64,000 nucleotides of DNA from Romboutsia sedimentorum (GTDB taxonomy: Bacteria; Bacillota; Clostridia; Peptostreptococcales; Peptostreptococcaceae). The notes under the pieces are model-generated. The model saw only the letters and a list, made by a program, of their open reading frames with translations, had not been told where the DNA came from and made no database searches. The position numbers and the translations under genes were made by a program. Below, in pieces: positions 8,321 through 16,872 of the stretch (position 1 is the stretch's first letter; each line of letters begins with the position of its first letter). The stretch lies in assembly GCF_030131845.1 (NCBI RefSeq), contig NZ_JASKYM010000005.1, forward strand, positions 1 through 64,000. The letters are read 5' to 3'.

Positions 8321-10015
8321 ATGCTTAAATCAAAAAAAATGTGTAATGTAGCATCAGGAAAAGAAAAGGCGAGTAAAGTGCTTAAAAATGCTAAGATAAT
8401 AAATGTATTTACAGAAGAAATAATAATAGGGGATGTCGCTATTTTAGATGATACTATTGTTGGGGTAGGAAGCTATGATGGAGAAATAGAAATAGACTGT
8501 AAAGGTAAATATATATGTCCTGGTTTTATAGATGCCCATATGCATATTGAGTCTACTATGGTAATGCCTATAGAGTTATCAAAGCGAGTTATCAAAAGCG
8601 GGACAACAACTTTAATTGCAGACCCACATGAGTTGGTTAATGTAAAGGGTGAATCTGCAATAGAGTTCTTGTTAGATGCAACAGAAAATATTCCTATGAA
8701 TATTTATATTATGCTACCATCATCAGTTCCAGCTACCAAATTTGAAACTAACGGAAGTGAATTTACAGCCGATGAAATAAAAAATTTTATAAATCACCCT
8801 AGAGTATTGGGTCTAGGAGAAGTTATGTGTTTTAACGATGTAATAGATGCACAATCAGAAATATTAACAAAGCTTTCTTATAGTAGAGATAAAATTTCAG
8901 ATGGGCATGCTCCAAACACACATGGGAAAAGACTACAAGCTTATGCATGTTCTGGAGTAGAAACTGATCATGAGTGCACTAATTTTGAAGAAGCTTATGA
9001 AAAAGTTCAAGTAGGATTAAAGATATTGATTAGAGAAGGTAGTGCTGCTAAAAATTTAGATGCCATAGTAAGCGGATTACTTAAATCTAATTTACCAATA
9101 GATAATTTTATGTTTTGTACAGATGATAAGCATTTAGATGATATAGAGAAAGAAGGACATATTAAACATAATATTAAGCGTGCCATAGACTTAGGAATGA
9201 ATCCGATTAAAGCAATAAAAATGGCTACTTATAATAGTGCTAATACTTATGGTCTAAAAAGAATGGGAGCTATAGCACCCGGATATAAAGCAGATATAGT
9301 TATATTAGATAACTTAGAAAATATAGATGTTTTAGATGTATATAAAGATGGTGACTTAGTAGATGATACTACATTTGATAAATGTAGATATGATATTAAA
9401 GATTTAGATATGTTAAAAACTGTGTATTTTAAAGAAATAACAGTTGATAAATTAAAATTAGAAGCTAAAGATAAAAATCACATTATAGAGATAGTTCCAC
9501 ATCAAATACTTACTAACCACTTATTTGAGGAACTGCCACAAGAAAATGGATATTTCAAGCCCAATGAAGAATATTCAAAAATTTGTGTAATAGAAAGACA
9601 TAGAGGCACAGGAAATGTTGCTGTAGCACCTCTTAAAGGTTTTAAAATGAAAAATGGTGCGATTGCAACTACTGTAGCTCATGATTCACATAATATTATT
9701 GTAGCTGGCGACAATGATGAAGATATATTGTTAGCTATTAATCATTTAAATGAAATACAAGGGGGATATGTCATAACTTCTAATGGAAAGGTTGTAGGAG
9801 AACTAGAACTTCAAATAGGAGGTCTTATAAGTCAATTAAGCGGACATGAAGTTCAAGAAATTACTAGCCAAATGATAAACACAGCAAGAAATATGGGAGT
9901 ACCAAAACATACTGATCCATTTATAACATTATCATTTATGGCATTACCAGTTATTCCACAAATACGTTTAACAGATATAGGATTATTTGATGTGGATTTA
10001 TTTGAATTAATGTAA
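8321..10015 (+). CDS. ade: Adenine deaminase
   Basis: A 564-residue amidohydrolase of the Ade family, which converts adenine to hypoxanthine and ammonia using a binuclear metal site. The metal motif is GFIDAHMHIEST with H73 and H75, followed by GTTTLIADPHELVN and the Ade-specific ETDHECTNFEEA, REGSAAKN and CTDDKHLDD blocks. The C-terminal domain has AVAPLKGFKMKNGAIATT and AHDSHNI. The ATG at 8321 follows AAGGAG. It is monocistronic under a consensus promoter with a long leader. It channels adenine towards hypoxanthine, the substrate of the xanthine dehydrogenase further right. Compare the divergent paralogue at 21390. Confidence 0.93.
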   Translation: MLKSKKMCNVASGKEKASKVLKNAKIINVFTEEIIIGDVAILDDTIVGVGSYDGEIEIDCKGKYICPGFIDAHMHIESTMVMPIELSKRVIKSGTTTLIADPHELVNVKGESAIEFLLDATENIPMNIYIMLPSSVPATKFETNGSEFTADEIKNFINHPRVLGLGEVMCFNDVIDAQSEILTKLSYSRDKISDGHAPNTHGKRLQAYACSGVETDHECTNFEEAYEKVQVGLKILIREGSAAKNLDAIVSGLLKSNLPIDNFMFCTDDKHLDDIEKEGHIKHNIKRAIDLGMNPIKAIKMATYNSANTYGLKRMGAIAPGYKADIVILDNLENIDVLDVYKDGDLVDDTTFDKCRYDIKDLDMLKTVYFKEITVDKLKLEAKDKNHIIEIVPHQILTNHLFEELPQENGYFKPNEEYSKICVIERHRGTGNVAVAPLKGFKMKNGAIATTVAHDSHNIIVAGDNDEDILLAINHLNEIQGGYVITSNGKVVGELELQIGGLISQLSGHEVQEITSQMINTARNMGVPKHTDPFITLSFMALPVIPQIRLTDIGLFDVDLFELM

Positions 10016-10044
10016 TCTTTGATTTATATTTTTTATGTTTAATT

Positions 10045-10092
10045 AGGATATAGATATATTTGTGTAGATACAAATTTATTTATATCCTTTTT
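10045..10092 (+). terminator. Terminator of adenine deaminase gene
   Basis: AGGATATA pairs with TATATCCT with an internal ATTTGT/ACAAAT stem, followed by TTTT. Confidence 0.75.
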
Positions 10093-10103
10093 AATATGTA
10101 AAA

Positions 10104-10132
10104 TTGGTGAATTTAAAATAATAGAGTATAAT
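10104..10132 (+). promoter_or_regulatory. Promoter of the HAD phosphatase gene
   Basis: TTGGTG (10104-10109) and TATAAT (10127-10132) are spaced by 17 bases. Confidence 0.5.
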
Positions 10133-10209
10133 GTAAGTTAAGCCTATTTAAAACTAGGAATGTAGTAAGTATTTATAAACATTTTAAACTAAAGGGAGAA
10201 AATAGTACA

Positions 10210-11004
10210 ATGATAAAATTAATAGCATCTGATATGGATGGAACTTTATTAGATTCAAATAAAAACATAAATCCAGAGTTTAATCAAATTTTAGCGGATT
10301 TAAAATACAAAAATATAATATTTGCAGCTGTAAGTGGAAGAGATATAGTTTCTTTAAAAAACGTATTTAAAGATATAGATGAAGATATAATACTAGCTTC
10401 AAATAATGGGAATTTAATAGTATATAAAGATGAAGTATTATTTGAAAATTATATAGAAAAAGAAAAAATAGCTAAAATAGCACAAATAGTAAGAAAAAAT
10501 TCAAGAAGATTTACTATGTATTGTGGTAAAGATACTATGTACAGTGAAAGTATAATACCAGTTATAATAGGAATAAAGTATAAACTTAAAATTAAAGTAG
10601 TTAAAGATATTACTAAAATAGATGATAAGATAATAAAAGTAACTACATTTGGAAAAGAAAAAGTCATAAATAAGTCTTTAGAGGCTTTTAAAGGATTGAA
10701 GGATGAACTTATGATAACACCTTCAGGAAAAGCTTGCTTTGATATATGTAGACTAGGCGGAGATAAAAAACAAGCTATAGAAATATTACAAGAAAAATTT
10801 GATATTAAATATGATGAAACTATGGTATTTGGAGACCATATGAATGATTTAGAAATGATGGAATCAGCATTTTATAGTTATGCAATGGAAAATGCTAAAG
10901 AAGAAGTTAAAGATAAGGCTAGATTTGTTGCAAAAACAAATGATGAAAATGGAGTTATTGAAGCTATAAAAGAAGTAGCATTAAAAAAAGAAGCAACTAT
11001 ATAA
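10210..11004 (+). CDS. Cof-type HAD-superfamily phosphatase
   Basis: A 264-residue soluble hydrolase of the Cof/YidA group (HAD IIB), which dephosphorylates sugar phosphates or flavin/nucleotide derivatives. Motif I is SDMDGTLLDSN with the catalytic aspartates at residues 8 and 10. Motif II is AAVSGRD, motif III has the Lys in GGDKKQAI, and motif IV is FGDHMNDLEM. The C2B cap occupies about residues 80-190. The specific substrate is unknown. It is a single gene convergent with the HxlR regulator. Confidence 0.87.
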   Translation: MIKLIASDMDGTLLDSNKNINPEFNQILADLKYKNIIFAAVSGRDIVSLKNVFKDIDEDIILASNNGNLIVYKDEVLFENYIEKEKIAKIAQIVRKNSRRFTMYCGKDTMYSESIIPVIIGIKYKLKIKVVKDITKIDDKIIKVTTFGKEKVINKSLEAFKGLKDELMITPSGKACFDICRLGGDKKQAIEILQEKFDIKYDETMVFGDHMNDLEMMESAFYSYAMENAKEEVKDKARFVAKTNDENGVIEAIKEVALKKEATI

Positions 11005-11060
11005 CTGAGTTTTATAGAGGGTATCTGCTATTTTGAGATAGCCTCTTAATAAACTTAGTC
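11005..11060. terminator. Bidirectional terminator between convergent genes
   Basis: AGAGGGTATCT pairs with AGATAGCCTCT, extended by ACTGAGTTT/AAACTTAGT outside it. It sits between the HAD gene (plus) and the HxlR gene (minus). Confidence 0.65.
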
Positions 11061-11061
11061 T

Positions 11062-11379
11062 TTAAAAATATTTTTCTCCTAAAAACTCAATTTCTTTTAA
11101 AACTTTAGCATATTCAAAACCCTTATTTGTAAGATAATATTCTACTTTTGGAGGGTATTCATTATATGTTTTTTTACATATTAATCCGCTATTTTCGAGT
11201 TCTCTAAGTTTTTCATTTAAAACTTTATGGCTAACACCACTAGTGATTCTTTGCAACTCTAAAAATCTTTTAGTACCATCTAGTAGATGACAAAGTATAA
11301 CTGCTTTCCATTTACCACGAATAATTTCAAATGCCCAATCAAGTTTACATACATACTTTTTACCATCTCTAGTAATCAA
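11062..11379 (-). CDS. HxlR/DUF24-family winged-helix regulator
   Basis: A 105-residue MarR-like winged-helix protein with the HxlR signature: an N-terminal VCKLDWAFEIIRGKWKAVILCHLLDGTKRFLELQR segment read in pieces as the KW helix, then SHKVLNEKLRELENSGLI recognition helix and YEYPPKVEY-like wing (NEYPPKVEYYLT). An N-terminal Cys (residue 11) matches the redox-sensing Cys of YodB/CatR-type members, which sense quinones and aldehydes. It is divergent from a small monooxygenase gene, its likely target. Confidence 0.85.
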   Translation of the reverse strand: MITRDGKKYVCKLDWAFEIIRGKWKAVILCHLLDGTKRFLELQRITSGVSHKVLNEKLRELENSGLICKKTYNEYPPKVEYYLTNKGFEYAKVLKEIEFLGEKYF

Positions 11380-11505
11380 AAAATCACCTCAAATTAATTA
11401 ATAAGAACTCTTTATATTTTAAACTATTTTAAAAAATAATATAATACTAACTTTTAGGTAACTATAAGAATATTAAAAATAAAATTATAGAAAGTGAGAT
11501 AAAAG

Positions 11506-11790
11506 ATGTTTATAGTAACTGCAAAATGTATATTAATAGAAGGTAAAACTGAGGAATTTAAAGTAATCGTAGAAACATTAATAAAAGAAACAAGAGAAGA
11601 AAATGGATGTATTTCATATAATTTATATCAAGATATAAATAATCAAAATATACTAACATTTTTTGAAGAATGGGAAAGTAAAAATAGTCTAGATAGACAT
11701 ATGAATACAAAACATTTTAAAGATATAGCACCTAAACTAAGAGAATTACAAAAAGAAGACAGTATAGTAAACATATATAATAAAATATAG
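11506..11790 (+). CDS. ABM-domain (YgiN-like) putative quinol monooxygenase
   Basis: A 94-residue dimeric alpha/beta ferredoxin-like protein with the antibiotic-biosynthesis-monooxygenase pattern: VTAKCILIEGKTEEF, TREENGCISYNLYQD, TFFEEWESKNSLDRHM and HF. Such proteins oxidise quinols or degrade haem-like compounds. Divergent placement from a HxlR regulator with a redox Cys suggests response to quinone or electrophile stress, which is inference. The start ATG follows a weak GTGAGA site. Confidence 0.8.
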   Translation: MFIVTAKCILIEGKTEEFKVIVETLIKETREENGCISYNLYQDINNQNILTFFEEWESKNSLDRHMNTKHFKDIAPKLRELQKEDSIVNIYNKI

Positions 11791-11850
11791 TATCTTTTCC
11801 AATAATATTAGTAGAGTACATTAATTAGTACAAAAATATAATATAGATTT

Positions 11851-11893
11851 AATCCCCTGATTAATTGGCAAATTCAATAATCAGGGGATTTTA
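11851..11893. terminator. Bidirectional terminator
   Basis: AATCCCCTGATT pairs perfectly with AATCAGGGGATT, followed by TTAATT. The arms share ten or more bases with the hairpin at 1941-1977. Confidence 0.8.
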
Positions 11894-11919
11894 ATTAAAA
11901 ATATTAAATTTTAGATTTA

Positions 11920-13254
11920 TTACTTTTCTTCCTTTAAGACTATATTAAGCACTAATGCAGCTATAGTACCAGTGCTTATACCAGATGCAAATAGCATTTG
12001 AAGGCTATTTGGTAAATTAGATAATAAGTCAGGTCTAGTAGTTATTCCAAGACCTAAAGCTATAGAAACGGCTATAATAAGAAGATTTCTATTAGTCATA
12101 TTAACTCTACTTAAAGTTTTCATACCACTAGCAGCAACAACACCAAACATTACAATCCCAGCTCCACCTAATACGGGACTAGGGATAGAGGCAACTATAG
12201 CACCAAGTTTAGGGAATATTCCAAGTAACATCATTATAACCCCAGCAATAACAACTACATGTCGGCTAGCAACCCTAGTCATAGGGATAAGTCCAACGTT
12301 TTGACTGAAGGAAGTATTAGGGCCAGCTCCAAAGAATCCGGCTATGAAACTTCCAACACCATCGGCTAAAACGCCTCTGCTTAAATCTTCACTAGTAGCT
12401 GTTTTTTGTGAAGCTTCCCCTACTGCAATTAAACATCCAACTGTTTCTATAGTAGTTACCAAGTAAGCTATTATAAAAGGAATAACACCTGCTAGGCTAA
12501 ATTTGATTCCGTGTTCTAATACTAATGGAATGCCTGGAAGACCTATAAAACTAGCTTCTTTTATAGGTGTGAAATCAACAAGACCTAAAGCAATGCAAAT
12601 TAAATATCCTAAAAACATACCTATAAGAATAGATGCACTACTAAATATTCCTCTACCATATCTGTTTAATAACACAACTATAATCATAACGACTAAAGAT
12701 ACACTTATATTAGTTATATTTCCATATGTAGGAGAACCAACACCACCTGCACACCAATCCATAGTGACAGGAATTAAAGTAAGTCCTATAAGCGTAACAA
12801 CAGTACCAGTAACAACAGGCGGGAAAAACTTCATAAGTGGTTTTATAAATCTACTTAAAATCATTTCAATGAATGAACCAAGTATTGTAGCACCAAATAT
12901 ACCTCCAAGACCTAGTGTACTACCAACAGCAATAGAAGGACCAACAAATGTAAAATCAGTACCCATTATACAGGGCAGTCTTGAACCTACCTTTCCAACT
13001 CCTCTAGCTTGAATTATAGTGGCTATACCTGCTACAAAGATAGCAGCACTAACCATCATAGCACTTGATTGAATATCAAGACCTAGTGAGCTACTAACAA
13101 CTAATGGAACGGCAACAATACCTCCAAAAGCTGCTACAATATGTTGAAATCCTAGAAGTATGGAAAGTTGTAGCTTTGGTTTATCATGGATTTGATAAAG
13201 TAGTTCGCAACTTTCCTCTTCTTTTATCATTTGAGAAGAATCAATTTTACTCAT
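11920..13254 (-). CDS. NCS2/NAT-family xanthine (urate) permease
   Basis: A 444-residue, roughly 14-helix permease. The NAT signature is visible as QNVGLIPMTRV, matching the Q-N-x-G-x4-T-R pattern typical of xanthine and uric acid carriers. The VTMDWCAGG segment and GTDFTFVGP are also those of PbuX/PucJK-type proteins. The start at 13254 is chosen because GAGGAGGAAT lies just upstream; the reading frame extends further but without a site. It follows the cyclase-family gene on the same strand after 93 bases, so both should form an operon divergent from the microcompartment operon. It likely brings in xanthine by proton symport for that pathway. Confidence 0.9.
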   Translation of the reverse strand: MSKIDSSQMIKEEESCELLYQIHDKPKLQLSILLGFQHIVAAFGGIVAVPLVVSSSLGLDIQSSAMMVSAAIFVAGIATIIQARGVGKVGSRLPCIMGTDFTFVGPSIAVGSTLGLGGIFGATILGSFIEMILSRFIKPLMKFFPPVVTGTVVTLIGLTLIPVTMDWCAGGVGSPTYGNITNISVSLVVMIIVVLLNRYGRGIFSSASILIGMFLGYLICIALGLVDFTPIKEASFIGLPGIPLVLEHGIKFSLAGVIPFIIAYLVTTIETVGCLIAVGEASQKTATSEDLSRGVLADGVGSFIAGFFGAGPNTSFSQNVGLIPMTRVASRHVVVIAGVIMMLLGIFPKLGAIVASIPSPVLGGAGIVMFGVVAASGMKTLSRVNMTNRNLLIIAVSIALGLGITTRPDLLSNLPNSLQMLFASGISTGTIAALVLNIVLKEEK

Positions 13255-13347
13255 AATATTCCTCCTCAATATTAAAATTTTAGTAGTGATAAACGTATAC
13301 TGATATTTATAGTATAGGAGCATTAATTAATTTTAATGACATATTTT

Positions 13348-14040
13348 TTATTCTTCTAAAAGCGCAATAGCTCTTATTGGAGAACCAGATCCGCCTCTTA
13401 TTTTAAGGGGAAGTCCAAAATATAAGAATCTTTTATTAAGTACTTTGTCTAAGTTACATAAATTTTCGCTATTGGTTATATCATATTCTCCACAAACTAA
13501 ATGGCCAGAAAAATTCAAATCATCAGGATGGTCTATAGCTGGAGCATCAACACCTATATTTACAACACCACAATCAGCTAAATATTTAGCTGCTTCATAG
13601 CTAAGCCCAGAATATTCTGTTTGCCACTTGTCAGTGTTAAAATTTCTATCATAGTGACCAGTATACATCAATACTATGTCCCCTTTACTTAATTCTTCTT
13701 TAGCATTTTTTAAAGCATTTTTTATATCATCAGTTTCTATGTATCTACTGTAAGGAATATTTGATAAGTCTATGCAAATAGCACTTCCAAAAAAATATTC
13801 TAAAGGCATGTTTTCAATAGTCTCACCACTTGGTTTATATTCCCATACTGCATCACAGTGAGTACCGCCATGTTCACTTATAAGTAGATTTCTAGCTGAA
13901 AATCCTAAACTTTTGCTTCCTGTTTGTTTCATATTTTCCTCATGTGTCATATTAGTCATTATAAAGGTTGGTTGATGCATAGGAAAAATTGACATACCTT
14001 CAAATATTTCTTGTGATAGATCAATAACTTTTAAACTCAT
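13348..14040 (-). CDS. Cyclase-family (PF04199) metal-dependent amide hydrolase
   Basis: A 230-residue protein of the kynurenine formamidase / isatin hydrolase superfamily, whose members hydrolyse formamides or open lactam rings with Mn2+ or Zn2+. The metal motif is present as HGGTHCDAVWE (residues about 55-65); the usual final His of HxGTHxDxPxH is Glu here. The C-terminal LPLKIRGGSGSPIRAIAL is typical. The start follows AGGAGG. It is first in a minus-strand operon with the xanthine permease, divergent from the xanthine-type microcompartment operon. Because that pathway lacks an obvious 4-imidazolone ring-opening enzyme, this protein is a good candidate; that role is inference. Confidence 0.8.
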   Translation of the reverse strand: MSLKVIDLSQEIFEGMSIFPMHQPTFIMTNMTHEENMKQTGSKSLGFSARNLLISEHGGTHCDAVWEYKPSGETIENMPLEYFFGSAICIDLSNIPYSRYIETDDIKNALKNAKEELSKGDIVLMYTGHYDRNFNTDKWQTEYSGLSYEAAKYLADCGVVNIGVDAPAIDHPDDLNFSGHLVCGEYDITNSENLCNLDKVLNKRFLYFGLPLKIRGGSGSPIRAIALLEE

Positions 14041-14276
14041 ATAAATACCTCCTATAAAAAAATTATTTATTAAGGTATATTCATAAAGTTATTAAAATAT
14101 AATTTATTAAACAAGCACTTACAAAAAAAGTTTTACAAGCTTTTTTATAAAGCTGTTATATTTTATATGGCAGTTAGATTTAATGAAATTATGAATTTAG
14201 GATAAATGAAGATTTGCTTGTTTTAATAATTTGTCTACTTAAAAATTTAAAAAATTATAAGGAGATAAGTGAAAAG
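14041..14276. promoter_or_regulatory. Divergent control region of the purine microcompartment locus
   Basis: This region separates the minus-strand permease operon from the plus-strand shell operon. TTATTAAACAAGCA (14104-14117) is matched in reverse complement by TGCTTGTTTTAATAA (14215-14229), one bulge. Nested inside are AAAAAAAG/CTTTTTTA (about 14122-14147) and AGCTTT/AAAGCT hairpins. These symmetrical elements may be operators for a shared regulator. No purine riboswitch consensus or clear sigma-A promoter is seen. Confidence 0.45.
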
Positions 14277-15221
14277 ATGGAAAAAAAACAATTTGTATTA
14301 GCTGTACCCAATTTTAGCGAAGGTAGAAGAAAAGACATTATAGAAAAAATAGTTGATGAAGTAAGACAAGTTGAGGGTGTAAAATTAGTAAGCTATGAAC
14401 CAGAAGCCGATTTTAATAGAACTGTTGTTACTTTTATAGGAGAGCCAAACCCTGTAAAAGAAGCATTAGTTAATATGGCAGCAAAAGCTGCACAACTTAT
14501 AGATATGAGAAAACATAAAGGAACTCATCCAAGAATCGGTGCTCAAGATACACTTCCTATATTTCCATTTAAGGATATTACAATAGAAGAATGTGTTACT
14601 TTAGCAAAAGAAATAGGAAATGAGTTACATAAAAAAACACAAATACCAGTATTCTTTGCAGGAGAAGCTGCAAGTAATGAAGATAGAAAAGCATTTGCAT
14701 ATATAAGAAAAGGTCAGTATGAAGGCTTAAGAGATTTATTAAAAGAAACTAAAAATAATAAAGAAAGAATTGATGAGTACGAAAATAGAAAACCAGATTT
14801 AAGTATAGATGGATTAATAAGTGAAAGCGCAGGAGCCACTATATGTAGCGCAGAATGTGATGGCTTGACTGCTTATAATATATTTTTAGGAACTGAAAAT
14901 ATTCAAATAGCTAAAGAAATAGCTAAGGGACTTAGAGGACCTAGCGGAGGATTTTCTACAGTAAGAGCTGTTGGAATAAAATTTCCTGAAAGGGAAGGCG
15001 TAGTGGTTTCAATGAATTTACTTGATTGTTCAAAAACTCCTATGCACAGAGCTTTTGAATTTGTAAAAAGAGAAGCTAAAAGATATGGAGTTATGGTTAC
15101 AGGAACTGAACTTGTAGGACCAATAAAATTAGATTATATATTAGATAGTTTTCAATATTTCTTTAGATTAGATGGATTTAATAAAGAACAAATTTTAGAA
15201 ACTCATTTAATGGATATGTAG
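14277..15221 (+). CDS. Formiminotransferase (FTCD N-terminal type), probable formiminoglycine:THF formiminotransferase
   Basis: A 314-residue protein equal to the formiminotransferase half of glutamate formiminotransferase-cyclodeaminase, without the cyclodeaminase part. It has the N-terminal VPNFSEGR and the catalytic block DMRKHKGTHPRIGAQD (H84 at the position of the catalytic His), and GPSGGFSTVRAVG. The family moves a formimino group to tetrahydrofolate. Here it opens an operon of purine ring-opening enzymes, where the expected substrate is formiminoglycine, giving glycine and 5-formimino-THF. The start at 14277 follows GGAGATAAG; an upstream TTG extension is unlikely. The next gene begins 11 bases downstream. 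No formimino-THF cyclodeaminase is in the window. Confidence 0.87.
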   Translation: MEKKQFVLAVPNFSEGRRKDIIEKIVDEVRQVEGVKLVSYEPEADFNRTVVTFIGEPNPVKEALVNMAAKAAQLIDMRKHKGTHPRIGAQDTLPIFPFKDITIEECVTLAKEIGNELHKKTQIPVFFAGEAASNEDRKAFAYIRKGQYEGLRDLLKETKNNKERIDEYENRKPDLSIDGLISESAGATICSAECDGLTAYNIFLGTENIQIAKEIAKGLRGPSGGFSTVRAVGIKFPEREGVVVSMNLLDCSKTPMHRAFEFVKREAKRYGVMVTGTELVGPIKLDYILDSFQYFFRLDGFNKEQILETHLMDM

Positions 15222-15232
15222 GGGGAGAAAAA

Positions 15233-16780
15233 ATGATAGATGTAATTATAAAAAATGCAAGAATACCTCAAGGTGATGAAAGTGTACTTACAAATATATT
15301 AGTTAAAGATGAAAAAATAACAGGATTTTTAGATGATATAAGCATGATACAGGCTAAAGAAGTTATAGATGCAAATGGAAATTTAACACTTCCAGGATGT
15401 ATAGATTCTCATACTCATCTTATGTATCAAGGATTTCCACATAGAGAAAACTTCTTAAGTGGAACAGCAGCAGCTGCTACTGGAGGAGTTACGACTATAA
15501 TAGATATGCCTTGTTGTTCAGTACCATCTGTTAGAAGTGTTGAACAATTAGAAACAAAGCTTTCTATATGTGGACCACAAGCAGTTGTAGATTATGCTAT
15601 GTGGGGTGGAGTTACAGGAGAGGATGTTAGAGAAGGTTGGATGCACAATGTTAAAGAACAAGCAGATTATGGAGTAGTTGCATTTAAAGTTTATATGACT
15701 CCGTCTGTTCCAACTTATCCAAGAGTTACAGACCCTGAAATGTTTGAATGCTTTAAGGCAGTAGCTAAAACTGGCTTACCAATAGGTATACATGCAGAAA
15801 ACTTTGCTATGTGTGATTTCTATGTAAATAGATTTAGAGAAGAAGGAAGATTAGATGGTCCTGCTTGGGCAGAAGCTAGAATGGAGTTAGCAGAAAAAGT
15901 TGCAATAGAACTTGGGATAAGCTTTGCAGAAGCTAGTGGAGCTAGACTTCATATAGTTCATATGAGTACTGGAATTGGTGCAAAACTTGTAAAAGAAGCT
16001 AAGATAAAAGGAATAAATGTAACAAGTGAATCTTGTCCTCATTACTTAACATTAAATTATCAAGAAGCAATGAGTAAATATGGACCACTTGCAAAAATAG
16101 CACCACCATTAAGAACTAAAAAAGATAATGAAGAGCATTGGAAAGGTATAAATGATGGAAGTATAGATTTTATAGCTACAGATCATGCTCCATATGAAAT
16201 AGAAAGTGAAAAGGCTAAAGAAGGAATGAATATATGGACTTCATTCCCAGGAATACCAGGGGTTGAAACTATGGTTCCAGTTATTGTAAGTGAAGGATAC
16301 AATAAAGGAAGAATATCTTTAAGCAAGTTAGTAGATATATTAAGTACTAATGCAGCTAAACATTATGGATTATATCCTAAAAAAGGTGCTTTAAATATAG
16401 GTTCTGATGCAGACTTTACAATACTAGATTTAGAAAAAGAATGGACTATAGACCCTAAAACTATGGTATCTATGTGTGGATATACTCCACTTGAAGGAAT
16501 GAAGTTAAAAGGTAAGGTTTACAAAACTGTAGTTAGAGGTAACTTAGTGTACCAAGATGAAGAAGAGGGAATTTTAAATAAATTAGAAAACTATGATGTA
16601 GTATTCAATAACCCAGAAGAATTAACTAGTGAACAATATAAAGTTAGTTATAGAAAGCAACATCCAGAAGTTGTAGTTGATCATATTAAAAATATAAAAG
16701 GTATAATGGTTAAACCTGGATTTGGTAAATTTACTAAAAGAGTACAAATAATGAAATTAGATAAAAAAATAACTTATTAA
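15233..16780 (+). CDS. Cyclic amidohydrolase (hydantoinase/dihydropyrimidinase family), probable xanthine amidohydrolase
   Basis: A 515-residue TIM-barrel enzyme with a complete binuclear metal site: DSHTH (H60, H62), carboxylated Lys in VVAFKVYMTPS (K152), GIHAEN (H187), IVHMST (H243) and ATDHAP (D317). The family opens cyclic ureides and imides such as hydantoins, dihydropyrimidines and allantoin. In this operon the six-membered ring of xanthine is the logical substrate, giving 4-ureido-5-imidazolecarboxylate. About 50 C-terminal residues (from about 465) extend past the usual end and could be a packaging or oligomerisation element. Ribosome binding site GGGGGAG. Family membership is clear; substrate is inference. 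Confidence 0.88.
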   Translation: MIDVIIKNARIPQGDESVLTNILVKDEKITGFLDDISMIQAKEVIDANGNLTLPGCIDSHTHLMYQGFPHRENFLSGTAAAATGGVTTIIDMPCCSVPSVRSVEQLETKLSICGPQAVVDYAMWGGVTGEDVREGWMHNVKEQADYGVVAFKVYMTPSVPTYPRVTDPEMFECFKAVAKTGLPIGIHAENFAMCDFYVNRFREEGRLDGPAWAEARMELAEKVAIELGISFAEASGARLHIVHMSTGIGAKLVKEAKIKGINVTSESCPHYLTLNYQEAMSKYGPLAKIAPPLRTKKDNEEHWKGINDGSIDFIATDHAPYEIESEKAKEGMNIWTSFPGIPGVETMVPVIVSEGYNKGRISLSKLVDILSTNAAKHYGLYPKKGALNIGSDADFTILDLEKEWTIDPKTMVSMCGYTPLEGMKLKGKVYKTVVRGNLVYQDEEEGILNKLENYDVVFNNPEELTSEQYKVSYRKQHPEVVVDHIKNIKGIMVKPGFGKFTKRVQIMKLDKKITY

Positions 16781-16872
16781 TATATAGATGGTTAGAATGT
16801 AAGGATATAAAATTAGATACTAAAACTTACAATTATAAGGAAGTAAAAAATAAGAATATGGGGGAAATAAAA

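Noticed and set aside
14168-14184. Possible sigma-54 promoter (TGGCAG, then TTTAA) before the microcompartment operon
   Set aside because: The -12 GC element is missing (TTTAA instead of TTGCA) and no sigma-54 activator gene is nearby.
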